This document shows, piece by piece, positions 31,704 to 39,515 of a stretch of DNA of 41,269 bases; position 1 is the first letter of the stretch; each line of letters opens with the position of its first letter. The stretch lies in contig JAJFTD010000098.1 in the NCBI GenBank assembly GCA_021373255.1, forward strand, positions 1 to 41,269, in the 5' to 3' direction. The position numbers were made by a program, and so were the translations under genes. The notes beneath the pieces are model-generated. The model was not told where the DNA came from. It did no database searches and saw only the letters and a program-made list of their open reading frames with translations. This DNA is from a bacterium (lineage in GTDB: Bacteria; Armatimonadota; UBA5829).

Positions 31704-33062
31704 TCAAGCACATACTGGTTCACAAACTTCAACCAGTTCGCCCACAAACCCGTATAAATGGCCCTCCAGGGCTCTTACTTTCACCATCTTGCCGACCATG
31801 TCGGGGTTGCCTTTAAAATTGACGGTCTTGTTCTGCCGTGTAAGGCCTGTAATCCGTCTTTTATCTTTAGGGCTCACACCCTCGACCAGCACTTCATATA
31901 CATTGCCGATCTGGCTGCTGTTGATCTCACAGGTAATGCGGTTTTGCACCTCGATTAACCGCCCCAACCGCTCGTTTTTTTCAGAACGGGTAAGTTGACC
32001 GTCCATCTTTTCGGCGGCGGTGTTCGGGATCACATTATATGCGAACATAAATGCCGCATCGAACCGGATGTCTTCAGCAAGGCGTATCGTATTTTGGAAT
32101 TGCTCCTCAGTTTCACCAGGAAAACCTACAAGAAAGTCTGTAGTGATCGCAATATCCGGCACGGCCGCCCGCAGTGCAGCGACACGCTCTCGGTAGTGTG
32201 CCGAAGTATATTTTCGATTCATCCGCCGCAACACTTCATCGTCACCAGACTGCACAGCCAGGTGTATATGCTCGCATACATTTTGCAATTCACGCATCGC
32301 GTCAATCAGCCGGTCGGACAAGTCTTTCGGGTGAGATGTTGTGAACCGTATACGCTCAATGCCCGGCACCGCGCTTACAGCTCTTAGTAAATCGGCGAAA
32401 TCGACCTTTGTATCCAGCGTGGAGCCATAAGAGTTTACGTTTTGTCCGAGGAGTGTTACTTCTCTTCGTCCCTTTCGTGCAAGATCATGTATCTCTAGCA
32501 CAATTTCATCCAAAGGACGGCTACGCTCACGGCCGCGTACATATGGAACTACGCAATAGGCGCAGAAGTTGTTGCAGCCATACATCACCGGCACAAAGCT
32601 CTTTAGCGCGTCACCTTCTCGATCGATGCGTGTGGGCGTTGTGAGCGGGTCGCTGCTGGTTTCGGGCAAGTCCAACGCCGAGGTGAACCTGCGCCGGGCT
32701 TGCACCTGCCTTATCAAATCAGGGATTTGCCATATGTTAGCCGTGCCTATTACGAGATCCAGATAAGGTCTGCCCCTCTTTAGCTTTTCACCCTCGCGTT
32801 GCGCCATACACCCGCACACGCCAATTATCATACCTGGCCTCTCGCTCTTTATATCTCTGAGCCTGCCCAGCATGCTCTTGGCTTTATCTTCCGGCTTTTC
32901 TCGCACGCTGCAAGTCACCAGCATAGCCACGTCAGCTTCTTCCGGGGAATCCGTCTGGGAGTAGCCCATCTGCATGAGGAGGTTTGCGATCTGCTCCGCG
33001 TCATCCTCATTCATTTGGCATCCCCAGGTATATACTATGAAGTTTCGATTCGATGTAGTCAT
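31704..33062 (-). CDS. miaB: tRNA 2-methylthio-N6-isopentenyladenosine synthase MiaB
   Basis: A methylthiotransferase that adds ms2 to i6A37 of tRNAs reading UNN codons. The 452 residues have the N-terminal Cys set (YTWGCQMNEDDAEQ, LVTCSVREKPEDKA, GVCGCMAQREGEKL), the radical SAM site GCNNFCAYCVVPYVRGRERSR in parts, GQNVNSYG, TTSHPKDLSD, HLAVQSGDDEVLRRMNRKYT, VGFPGETEEQF and a C-terminal TRAM domain. The block that is usually YSPRPGTPA reads YNVIPNTAAEKM here. There is no obvious ribosome-binding site before the ATG; a 16-bp palindrome occupies that place. Neighbouring tRNA-Ser(CGA) and tRNA-Cys(GCA) are likely substrates. Confidence 0.97.
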   Translation of the reverse strand: MTTSNRNFIVYTWGCQMNEDDAEQIANLLMQMGYSQTDSPEEADVAMLVTCSVREKPEDKAKSMLGRLRDIKSERPGMIIGVCGCMAQREGEKLKRGRPYLDLVIGTANIWQIPDLIRQVQARRRFTSALDLPETSSDPLTTPTRIDREGDALKSFVPVMYGCNNFCAYCVVPYVRGRERSRPLDEIVLEIHDLARKGRREVTLLGQNVNSYGSTLDTKVDFADLLRAVSAVPGIERIRFTTSHPKDLSDRLIDAMRELQNVCEHIHLAVQSGDDEVLRRMNRKYTSAHYRERVAALRAAVPDIAITTDFLVGFPGETEEQFQNTIRLAEDIRFDAAFMFAYNVIPNTAAEKMDGQLTRSEKNERLGRLIEVQNRITCEINSSQIGNVYEVLVEGVSPKDKRRITGLTRQNKTVNFKGNPDMVGKMVKVRALEGHLYGFVGELVEVCEPVCA

Positions 33063-33067
33063 AACGC

Positions 33068-33083
33068 TGATACCATGGTATCA
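33068..33083 (-). promoter_or_regulatory. 16-bp perfect palindrome just before the miaB start
   Basis: TGATACCATGGTATCA is a perfect palindrome ending 5 nt from the miaB ATG. It contains an out-of-frame ATG whose 5-codon frame ends in TGA overlapping the miaB start (ATGA), a possible leader frame for coupled translation. Confidence 0.45.
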
Positions 33084-33145
33084 AATGGGGATAGTTCCTG
33101 CAATGGTAAGTGCCTGGCGGATAGTCTGATGCGGCGGGAATTTAA

Positions 33146-33233
33146 TGGCGGAGAGGGCGGGAGTCGAACCCGCGAAGCCTTGCAGCTTACTTGTTTTCGA
33201 GACAAGCGCAATCAACCACTCTGCCACCTCTCC
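33146..33233 (-). tRNA. tRNA-Ser(CGA)
   Basis: The minus strand folds as a class II tRNA: acceptor GGAGAGG with CCTCTCC, discriminator G and encoded CCA, anticodon stem CTTGT/ACAAG with loop CTCGAAA (anticodon CGA, codon UCG), a long variable arm, and T-arm GCGGG-TTCGACT-CCCGC. A36-A37-A38 make it a likely MiaA/MiaB substrate. Confidence 0.95.
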
Positions 33234-33247
33234 GCGGTGACATGCTC

Positions 33248-33280
33248 AAAATCGGAAGCCTGGCATTTGTCGGCTTCCGA
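33248..33280 (-). terminator. Intrinsic terminator after tRNA-Arg
   Basis: TCGGAAGCC and GGCTTCCGA form a perfect 9-bp stem with an 11-nt loop; on the minus strand it is followed by TTTT. It would end the tRNA-Gly-Cys-Arg transcript before tRNA-Ser, although no separate promoter for tRNA-Ser is evident, so some read-through may occur. Confidence 0.6.
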
Positions 33281-33291
33281 CTTCGTCTACT

Positions 33292-33367
33292 TGGTGGCCG
33301 ATGAGGGAATCGAACCCCCAACGCCCGCCTTAGGACGGCGGCGCTCTATCCATTGAGCTAATCGGCC
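33292..33367 (-). tRNA. tRNA-Arg(CCT)
   Basis: Acceptor GGCCGAT with ATCGGCC, discriminator A and encoded CCA; D-arm TAGCTCAATGGATAGAGC; anticodon stem CCGCC/GGCGG with loop GTCCTAA (anticodon CCT, codon AGG); T-loop TTCGATT. All elements of a canonical 76-nt tRNA are present. Confidence 0.95.
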
Positions 33368-33381
33368 GCGAATGAAAATTG

Positions 33382-33456
33382 TGGAGGCGACGACCAGAAT
33401 CGAACTGGTGATAGCGATTTTGCAGACCGCTGCCTTAACCACTTGGCTACGTCGCC
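33382..33456 (-). tRNA. tRNA-Cys(GCA)
   Basis: Acceptor GGCGACG with CGTCGCC, discriminator T and encoded CCA; anticodon stem GCGGT/ATCGC, closing with one wobble, and loop CTGCAAA (anticodon GCA); T-arm ACCAG-TTCGATT-CTGGT. A36-A37-A38 is the MiaA/MiaB recognition pattern. Confidence 0.95.
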
Positions 33457-33465
33457 TCGATCATA

Positions 33466-33540
<75 letters not shown>

Positions 33541-33644
33541 ACTGAACACGGAAGCGATGCGTGGATCAGGTCAGTTGCATTTCCAAAATAGACAAAGCGC
33601 ACTCACTGAGCCAACCGCGAGAAACCGCCCCCAATGCCGGATAT

Positions 33645-33673
33645 ATTAAAGCATATTAGTGGTTTTGTGTCAA
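33645..33673 (-). promoter_or_regulatory. Strong promoter for the tRNA-Gly-Cys-Arg operon
   Basis: On the minus strand, a perfect TTGACA (33668-33673), a 17-nt spacer ending in TGC (extended -10) and TTTAAT (33645-33650). It lies about 105 nt upstream of the tRNA-Gly 5' end. Confidence 0.8.
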
Positions 33674-33704
33674 GGCCTGCCCGGCATTCATGCTTGGTTA
33701 GATG

Positions 33705-33743
33705 AGCGTGTATCCCCGCACAATTTGTGCGGGGATACACGCT
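33705..33743 (-). terminator. 19-bp perfect inverted repeat after the glycosidase-like gene
   Basis: The arms at 33705-33723 and 33725-33743 are fully complementary with a single central base, giving a very stable hairpin (the physical loop is about 5-7 nt). It begins 3 nt past the stop codon of the glycosidase-like gene and precedes the tRNA promoter. No U-tract follows on the minus strand, so it may protect or process the 3' end rather than terminate alone. Confidence 0.55.
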
Positions 33744-33746
33744 GTA

Positions 33747-36365
33747 TTAGAATTCAAGAACCAGATCGATACTACCCGTGAACGAATCGATTATAACAGA
33801 TTCTGATATAGGATCGTATTTACCGGTCGACACTCTCACAGCTTTACAGCCATCCGGGTGCGGGAGTCTTATCTGGACACACTTCGGCTTTCGATCTGTA
33901 TTACATTCTATTTTTACATGGATCTTGCTTTGATCCAGTTGCGATTTTATCTTCATTGATATTGGGCCGAAGTAGCTGGCAGCATTTTTTATCTCTATTT
34001 CTTTTCCGCTTTCCAGCCACTTCCTAGGAGCGCCTTGAAGAAGCTTTAATGTATCACCATCTTCCATATAAAGCATCCAGCGGGTTTCCATAAGGAACCA
34101 GCCCTCTTCATGCGTTTTGTGTGGGCTTACGTGGTAGAAGTGCTCATAAAAGCTGTATGTTTCCCTGTCAGCTAAGCCGGAGAAGCAGTTGTAATATGCT
34201 TTCAGGAATGCTTTTGTCTCACCTCGCTTAAGGTGAAGCTCAGGTTGTCGGCAGTAATAAGGTTGGCTCAGCGCAACATTGCGAGTATGCAGGATGTCAG
34301 TGAAATATTTGATCATCGTATCAGCAATCGGCTCAATATAGTCGAAGACCTCACAGAATACCAGATACATTGGGCCGATCATTGCATCGCGTGCAACGAA
34401 TGTGCCGTGCGTGTAGGCTGTATTCTTATCGAGCGCAAGAAATGTCGGGAATGTGGATTCTGCCCACGCTGGGATCGTCGGGCTCCACGTTCCATCTCCG
34501 AGCGGAACTACGGGCGACTTTGCCATTGCATCCAAACACGCAGTCCTCACATCAGTCTTTACTGCATCGGCTTCTGCTCTTATTGCCTTTGCCTGCTCTG
34601 GATTAACGTTTTTGAGCATCTCCGCAGCACGGCTGAGACCCACATAATAGTAACCGTTTGCTGTAAAGTGGCGGAAAGGTTCAACCGGGTCGGCGACAGA
34701 ACCCTCCAGCAGGCCGTAGCCTATGCTTCGGAGTTCATCGCGCATATTGCGTGCCCGCCACGCTCGCAGATACTCGCACGCTTTGAGGATATTCGGTTCT
34801 ATTCGCCGCACCCAATCGTCGTCACGCGTGTATCGGTAGTGCTCACCCGCGCACCATAGGACTGCTTGGGTTTCTAACTCATAATGGCAAAAACTCTGAA
34901 TAAAACCATCTTCATGCTGGGTCTCAAAGAAGAAATCCAGGCACCGACGTGCGATGTCATGCAGGCCCATAGAATCCATGAACTGGATAATAGGAGCACT
35001 CTCTGTTCCAATGGGACAATAAACACCAATGGTTGGAGAAAGTGTGCCGTCGGGCTCGCGCCCGAATGTGATCATGTCCAGGTGAATCAAGCCAGCCAGG
35101 ATCATCTCGGAAATACGTTGCTCAGGCACGCGCATTGTCGCGGCTGCACGCAGTTTGTTAAGCCAATACTCTCGGCACTCGGAGTGGCGGGTATCAAAAT
35201 CCTGTGCTAGAAGCTGCTTTGCTCGATCTTTCGGGAGCGGATTGTAAGGCAAGGCGAAGTCCATCGTGGCTGTCTCACCAGGTTTGATGAGTATTGTGAC
35301 CTCGTCCTTTGGCCACGGCTTGCCATTGAGCTTGGCAGTGCAAAAGAACTTACCCTCTTCAAACGACCCCAGACCGGTATTATAAAACGTGTCATTACTC
35401 TGATCAAAAGGTATAGGTGCACGGAGCCAGGCATACCTTGGGACAATTGCGTTGTTTGTTGCAACTACACGGCAGTAGAGAACAGTTTCCTCACGATCAT
35501 AAAACTCGGATGGAAGCATTTCCTCAATTGCTTTTTCATACTCCGGTGTTAAGTTGAATCCATACATGCTTGCAGACGCGACCAGATAATGGGTCCCCTG
35601 CACGGTGTTTGACGCTAGAGATGAACGCTCAAGCGATGTAAAAAGAGTGTAGTTATAATCGACTTCATCATCTACCTGCTTGCCTACAACTATGGGGAGC
35701 ACCCCGTCTTCAAGATGTCTTGACTTATCTTCAACACATCCGATGCCCTTGCCCATACGGAAGTTGTAATGAAGCTGCTGACCAGCGCAGGGTGATTGTG
35801 GATGCTGGTGCTTTTCAGTCAGATAGCCATTTGGATATCTCGGACGTACTGCAGGCCCATTCTGACCCCATGTATGCAGCCGTTCATCAAACTCAAAGAA
35901 TCGAACATCACGACTGAGGCCGAGCCATGTGGGGCAGACTTGATCACGAGTATGCTCGGCGGCATTATCGTAACACTCTTCATCCTCTGTCTCGATAATC
36001 TCCAGCTTTGTTTTCCCGCCCAGTGCGATGATTGCATTTTGAATCTCATCATAACTGCGCGAATCAGACACATCTGTCACGACAACTGAATACTCAGGAA
36101 TAAAAATCGGGTAATCAGTATTCACATCACGCAGGATGAAGCTGAACGGCAATGCGTCCGAGTTTACAGTTACTACAGTGGCCTCATCACCATGGTCGAC
36201 ATTTACGTCATCTATATTCAAAATCAGTCGTTGCGCTTTAGAGAATTTATCGCCAATTGCCTCGCCGTCACCTTTTGCTACAGTGATTGAGTGCAACTTC
36301 CCATTGCGAACGGCTACCTGGCCATTCGGGCATCTATCTTTCCATTCGATTGCTACAGAATACAA
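33747..36365 (-). CDS. Large (alpha/alpha)6 glycoside hydrolase-like protein
   Basis: An 872-residue protein with the build of large (alpha/alpha)6 glycosidases (clans around GH63, GH78, GH95 and GH106), but I cannot assign a family. The N-terminal ~400 residues are beta-rich. The helical barrel includes AGLIHLDMITFGREPDGTLSPT, split here as ILAGLIHLDMI and GREPDGTLSP, then CPIGTESAPIIQFMDSMGLH, DFFFETQHEDGFIQSFCHYE, and YRYTRDDDWVRRIEPNILKA. HEDGF, RDDDW and the later GDGTWSPTIPAW are candidate active-site acid regions. The C-terminus is a beta domain (GPISMKIKSQLDQSKIHVKI). No signal peptide is seen, so it appears cytoplasmic. The start is TTG with GGAGG 8 nt upstream. It follows the PIG-L gene by 18 nt. 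Confidence 0.75.
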   Translation of the reverse strand: MYSVAIEWKDRCPNGQVAVRNGKLHSITVAKGDGEAIGDKFSKAQRLILNIDDVNVDHGDEATVVTVNSDALPFSFILRDVNTDYPIFIPEYSVVVTDVSDSRSYDEIQNAIIALGGKTKLEIIETEDEECYDNAAEHTRDQVCPTWLGLSRDVRFFEFDERLHTWGQNGPAVRPRYPNGYLTEKHQHPQSPCAGQQLHYNFRMGKGIGCVEDKSRHLEDGVLPIVVGKQVDDEVDYNYTLFTSLERSSLASNTVQGTHYLVASASMYGFNLTPEYEKAIEEMLPSEFYDREETVLYCRVVATNNAIVPRYAWLRAPIPFDQSNDTFYNTGLGSFEEGKFFCTAKLNGKPWPKDEVTILIKPGETATMDFALPYNPLPKDRAKQLLAQDFDTRHSECREYWLNKLRAAATMRVPEQRISEMILAGLIHLDMITFGREPDGTLSPTIGVYCPIGTESAPIIQFMDSMGLHDIARRCLDFFFETQHEDGFIQSFCHYELETQAVLWCAGEHYRYTRDDDWVRRIEPNILKACEYLRAWRARNMRDELRSIGYGLLEGSVADPVEPFRHFTANGYYYVGLSRAAEMLKNVNPEQAKAIRAEADAVKTDVRTACLDAMAKSPVVPLGDGTWSPTIPAWAESTFPTFLALDKNTAYTHGTFVARDAMIGPMYLVFCEVFDYIEPIADTMIKYFTDILHTRNVALSQPYYCRQPELHLKRGETKAFLKAYYNCFSGLADRETYSFYEHFYHVSPHKTHEEGWFLMETRWMLYMEDGDTLKLLQGAPRKWLESGKEIEIKNAASYFGPISMKIKSQLDQSKIHVKIECNTDRKPKCVQIRLPHPDGCKAVRVSTGKYDPISESVIIDSFTGSIDLVLEF

Positions 36366-36383
36366 CTTGATTTCCTCCAGGTG

Positions 36384-37094
36384 TTACGGCATCAATTGGC
36401 TGCGAGTGGTGTTTCCAGGGAAGAATTTAGGTTTGCGGAACGCCTCGGCATATTTACACCCGGCTTGGAATCCTCTGTAACGAGATGCAGTCTTCCCGAA
36501 CTCAACAGTTGATACACCATACTGATCTACCATCCAAGAATCCTGGCTCTTATGGCAAGCGATCATCGCTTCCTTAGTATCCCAGTAATCGGAAATATCA
36601 ATATAGAACTCCGGCATAAAATTTACACCTGCAACTGTGTCCATATAAAAGATCTCTGGAATCTTCTCACATGCCAGGGCTTTAGTTTCGATGTTTGGGA
36701 CGGTCACCATCACATGTGTATCCCAGATAATTTGTCCTGTCGTGGTGTGATCGGGATGATAATCCGAATCTTTATCCGGGCAGATGATTATGTCCGGGCG
36801 GAACTGCCTTATCACATTTATATAGTGAAGACGAGTCTCTCGATTATTGAACAAAAACTCATCCGGGTAACCGAGCCAGAAGAATTCAGCACCGATCAAA
36901 GAAGCCGACGCACTAGCCTCAGCCTTACGCACAGCGGCTATTTCCGCTTTACTCAGTGTAGGTGAACCTACCTCGCCATTCGTGCTGATCGCAATACCCA
37001 CATCCCATCCCGCTGCTTTATACTTCGCGAGAGTTCCCGCACATGCGAACTCAATATCATCGGGATGAGCTGCAAATGCGATAATCTTACTCAT
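36384..37094 (-). CDS. PIG-L family N-deacetylase
   Basis: A 236-residue metal-dependent deacetylase of the PIG-L/LmbE family, which removes acetyl groups from N-acetylglucosamine-containing substrates. Seen: the metal and catalytic motif AAHPDDIEFACAGTLAKY, STNGEVGSPTLSKAEIAAVR, ASLIGAEFFWLGYPDEFLF, IRQFRPDIIICPDKDSDYHPDH with the second metal His, and FYIDISDYWDTKEAMIACHKSQ. GGGAG lies 6 nt upstream of the ATG. The gene pairs with the large glycosidase-like gene downstream, which suggests both act on one amino-sugar glycan; the substrate is not visible. No promoter was identified in the 180-bp gap before it. Confidence 0.93.
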   Translation of the reverse strand: MSKIIAFAAHPDDIEFACAGTLAKYKAAGWDVGIAISTNGEVGSPTLSKAEIAAVRKAEASASASLIGAEFFWLGYPDEFLFNNRETRLHYINVIRQFRPDIIICPDKDSDYHPDHTTTGQIIWDTHVMVTVPNIETKALACEKIPEIFYMDTVAGVNFMPEFYIDISDYWDTKEAMIACHKSQDSWMVDQYGVSTVEFGKTASRYRGFQAGCKYAEAFRKPKFFPGNTTRSQLMP

Positions 37095-37276
37095 AATCTT
37101 CTCCCTGAACGCGTGTTGAGTTTGTTATAGCTGCGTTGACTATAGTATACATCAGGATTCCAAAAATGCAATATATGCTCAGCAGATTTACGTAGCTTTT
37201 TTCTCAGGTGAAGATAATTACCACTGCAGCGAAAGAGCTTTTAAGAAGTGACCAGTTTGGAGATCAACTGAGGTGA

Positions 37277-37351
37277 TGGTGGGCGATACTGGATTCGAAC
37301 CAGTGACCCCTTCGGTGTGAACGAAGTGCGCTCCCACTGCGCTAATCGCCC
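37277..37351 (-). tRNA. tRNA-Val(CAC)
   Basis: Acceptor GGGCGAT with ATCGCCC, discriminator A and encoded CCA; D-arm TAGCGCAGTGGGAGCGC; anticodon stem CTTCG/CGAAG with loop TTCACAC (anticodon CAC, codon GUG); T-arm ACTGG-TTCGAAT-CCAGT. It follows tRNA-Leu by 16 nt. Confidence 0.95.
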
Positions 37352-37367
37352 GTAGCACTCTCGTAGA

Positions 37368-37453
37368 TGGTGGGGACGGTGAGAGTCGAACTCACATGAG
37401 CTTGCGCTCACTTGGCCCTCAACCAAGCGCGTCTGCCATTCCGCCACGTCCCC
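37368..37453 (-). tRNA. tRNA-Leu(GAG)
   Basis: A class II tRNA: acceptor GGGGACG with CGTCCCC, discriminator A and encoded CCA; D-arm TGGCGGAATGGCAGACGC; anticodon stem CTTGG/CCAAG with loop TTGAGGG (anticodon GAG, codon CUC); long variable arm GAGCGCAAGCTC; T-loop TTCGACT. It is first in the Leu-Val transcript. Confidence 0.95.
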
Positions 37454-37479
37454 GCAGTTCCCTATCCACGACGCAGTAT

Positions 37480-37508
37480 ATTTTACACTCTACGGCTGTG
37501 AGTGTCAA
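37480..37508 (-). promoter_or_regulatory. Strong promoter for the tRNA-Leu-Val operon
   Basis: On the minus strand, a perfect TTGACA (37503-37508), a 17-nt spacer and TAAAAT (37480-37485), about 27 nt upstream of tRNA-Leu. It lies just after the uppP stop. Confidence 0.85.
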
Positions 37509-37541
37509 TACTTTTTGTCTTATTCCACGCTTCCAATAACG

Positions 37542-38372
37542 CTATTTCTTAAGCATAAATACGCCAACCAGAAATGCTGCCAATGCGAACCTGTAAATTG
37601 CAAACGCCGTTAAGGTATTCTTTTGAAGGAAGCTAATCAACACCTTAATAGCGATATAGCCGAAAATCGCCGCACTTATAAATCCAGCTATAAATGCTCC
37701 TGATTCACCAGCCGGAAGACCTGTTTTTGCAAGGTGTTTCGCAGCAACTAAACCAGCGCCGAAGATAATAGGTGTAGACAACAAGAAACTGAAACGAGCG
37801 GCTGCAGGTCTGTCCAAACCTCGGAACAATCCGGTAGTAATTGTAATTCCTGATCTTGACACACCAGGGAACAGCGCCAGTGCCTGTGCGATTCCTATCA
37901 GTATATAATCACCGTAGTTCATTCGACTTACGTCGCGTTGTTTCTTGCCTAACCTATCAGCGACAAGCATCAAGGCACCGAATATCACCAATGTAGGGGC
38001 GACAAAATACCATTTACTGAGCTGATTTTCTATCACGTCTCCCCAAACAACTCCGGCGATAGCCGCAGGTATGCAAGCGATGATAATCGGGACCAATAGC
38101 CGCCCGGTTCCCCCACCCACTTCTTGTTTCTCGTAAGACTCATGCTTAACTACATGAGAATAGAAACTGGAGAACATCATCACCCAATCGCGCCAGTAGA
38201 ACGCGACCACGGCGACCAGCGTCCCCAAGTGTGCGGCAACATCAAAGGTCTTTCCTTGATAATTCCAGCCAAGTAGATAAGGGACAGCAATCAGATGACC
38301 GGAACTACTCACGGGTATGAATTCTGTAAGGCCTTGAATGGCCCCGAGGATTATTGCTTGTATTGCAGACAA
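37542..38372 (-). CDS. uppP: Undecaprenyl-diphosphatase UppP (BacA)
   Basis: A membrane enzyme that dephosphorylates undecaprenyl diphosphate to recycle the lipid carrier for peptidoglycan and surface polysaccharides. The 276 residues contain the family motifs GAIQGLTEFIPVSSSGHLIAV and LALFPGVSRSGITITTGLFRG, plus about eight membrane helices, for example LLVPIIIACIPAAIAGVVWG and FIAGFISAAIFGYIAIKVLI. The start is TTG 38372 with GAGGT about 9 nt upstream. It ends a cluster with the permease, wecB and the wecA-like transferase, all undecaprenyl-linked or envelope functions. Confidence 0.96.
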   Translation of the reverse strand: MSAIQAIILGAIQGLTEFIPVSSSGHLIAVPYLLGWNYQGKTFDVAAHLGTLVAVVAFYWRDWVMMFSSFYSHVVKHESYEKQEVGGGTGRLLVPIIIACIPAAIAGVVWGDVIENQLSKWYFVAPTLVIFGALMLVADRLGKKQRDVSRMNYGDYILIGIAQALALFPGVSRSGITITTGLFRGLDRPAAARFSFLLSTPIIFGAGLVAAKHLAKTGLPAGESGAFIAGFISAAIFGYIAIKVLISFLQKNTLTAFAIYRFALAAFLVGVFMLKK

Positions 38373-38402
38373 TATGAAGTTACCTCAAATCAGAATGTTA
38401 CG

Positions 38403-39515
38403 CTAGATTATTGCAGCGTCTGCTTGTTCTTTTCTTGTAATGCCACGTATTGGTGGCCGCACGTAGTATAATCGCAGCAGCTCACGCACGATCGCTGCAA
38501 CAGGAGCGGCAAGGAACATGCCGATCAACCCAAAGAACTCAGCTCCTATGAGCAGCACAATGATAACAACGGCCGGATGCAGGTGAAGCCTTGCGCCAAT
38601 GAGCCTCGGCATAATGAACTTGCTTTCAGCAAAGTGCATTACAACAACAAAAACTGTCAGCCAGGCCGCCATTCCGAGACCGGGGAAATTTAACAATCCC
38701 ACAAGTACAATCGGAATACCGCTAACTACTGGCCCGATCACGGGAATCGCTCTCGTCACAGCCGCAAATAATGCCAACACCACAACGTAAGGCACGCCCA
38801 TTATTGTCAGGAACAGCCCAGTGAGCAATCCAGCCAGTGCACAAAGAATTATCTGCCCCACTACATATCCTTTGAGTATCGCCCCGGCCTCGTGACCAAT
38901 TCTTACGGCTTCACGTCTGCGTTTGCGTGGAACGAGGCTGTACATCTCCCTGGTGAGGGATCGGTGGTCCAAAACAAAGTAGAACGCTATCACTGGTATC
39001 AGGACAAGGTCCAGGGCGAACTTTACCCACGATTTTGTGGTATCAAGCGCGCCTTGTGTATACTTACCGAGCGCTTTAGGGACTGCCTGCGGGTCCATTT
39101 TACCAATTAAAACCTTCATGTCCGCAGGAACCGTCTTCGCATACCATTTGCCTGCGCTTGCCAGCCAAGCCTTTGTCTGATTGCCATATTCCTGAACATT
39201 ATCAGTAAATCGAGTAACTTCTTCGGTAAATGGCGTCACCATCACTGTTACACATCCACCTACAAAGCCGATGAATACAATAAACGTAATAATGGTAGCA
39301 AGCAGGCGTTGAGTCTTGTGATGCAGTCCCTTGATTCTCTTGGCACATAGCCAGTCTACCAACGGCAGGAGCGCATAGGTAAGAAGAATTGCGAGGATAA
39401 GAGATATGAGAATCGACCTTACGCGATACAACACATAAGCGGTGCCGGTCACCACGACCAGTCGCACCAGCAATCCCCAGATCACTCGAATTGCAGTTTC
39501 CACATTTGTTGCCAT
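38403..39515 (-). CDS. AI-2E/PerM-family membrane permease
   Basis: A 370-residue multi-pass protein of the AI-2E transporter (PerM/YdiK/TqsA) family; the members' true substrates vary and are often unknown. Seen: N-terminal helices VVTGTAYVLYRVRSILISLI, a long hydrophilic segment (residues ~95-160), LVLIPVIAFYFVLDH, GYVVGQIILCALAGLLTGLF, and the C-terminal helices with FAESKFIMPRLIGARLHLHP, LLIGAEFFGLIGMFLAAPVA and a basic tail. ATG 39515 overlaps the wecB stop (TGATG), so translation is coupled; the longer open frame to 39548 lies inside wecB with no ribosome-binding site. Confidence 0.9.
   Translation of the reverse strand: MATNVETAIRVIWGLLVRLVVVTGTAYVLYRVRSILISLILAILLTYALLPLVDWLCAKRIKGLHHKTQRLLATIITFIVFIGFVGGCVTVMVTPFTEEVTRFTDNVQEYGNQTKAWLASAGKWYAKTVPADMKVLIGKMDPQAVPKALGKYTQGALDTTKSWVKFALDLVLIPVIAFYFVLDHRSLTREMYSLVPRKRRREAVRIGHEAGAILKGYVVGQIILCALAGLLTGLFLTIMGVPYVVVLALFAAVTRAIPVIGPVVSGIPIVLVGLLNFPGLGMAAWLTVFVVVMHFAESKFIMPRLIGARLHLHPAVVIIVLLIGAEFFGLIGMFLAAPVAAIVRELLRLYYVRPPIRGITRKEQADAAII

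Noticed and set aside
32799-33356. 185-residue plus-strand frame over miaB and tRNA genes
   Set aside because: It runs through the miaB start, tRNA-Ser and most of tRNA-Arg on the opposite strand; the translation reflects tRNA sequence.
37241-37447. 68-residue minus-strand frame
   Set aside because: It covers tRNA-Val and tRNA-Leu; the tRNA folds explain the sequence.
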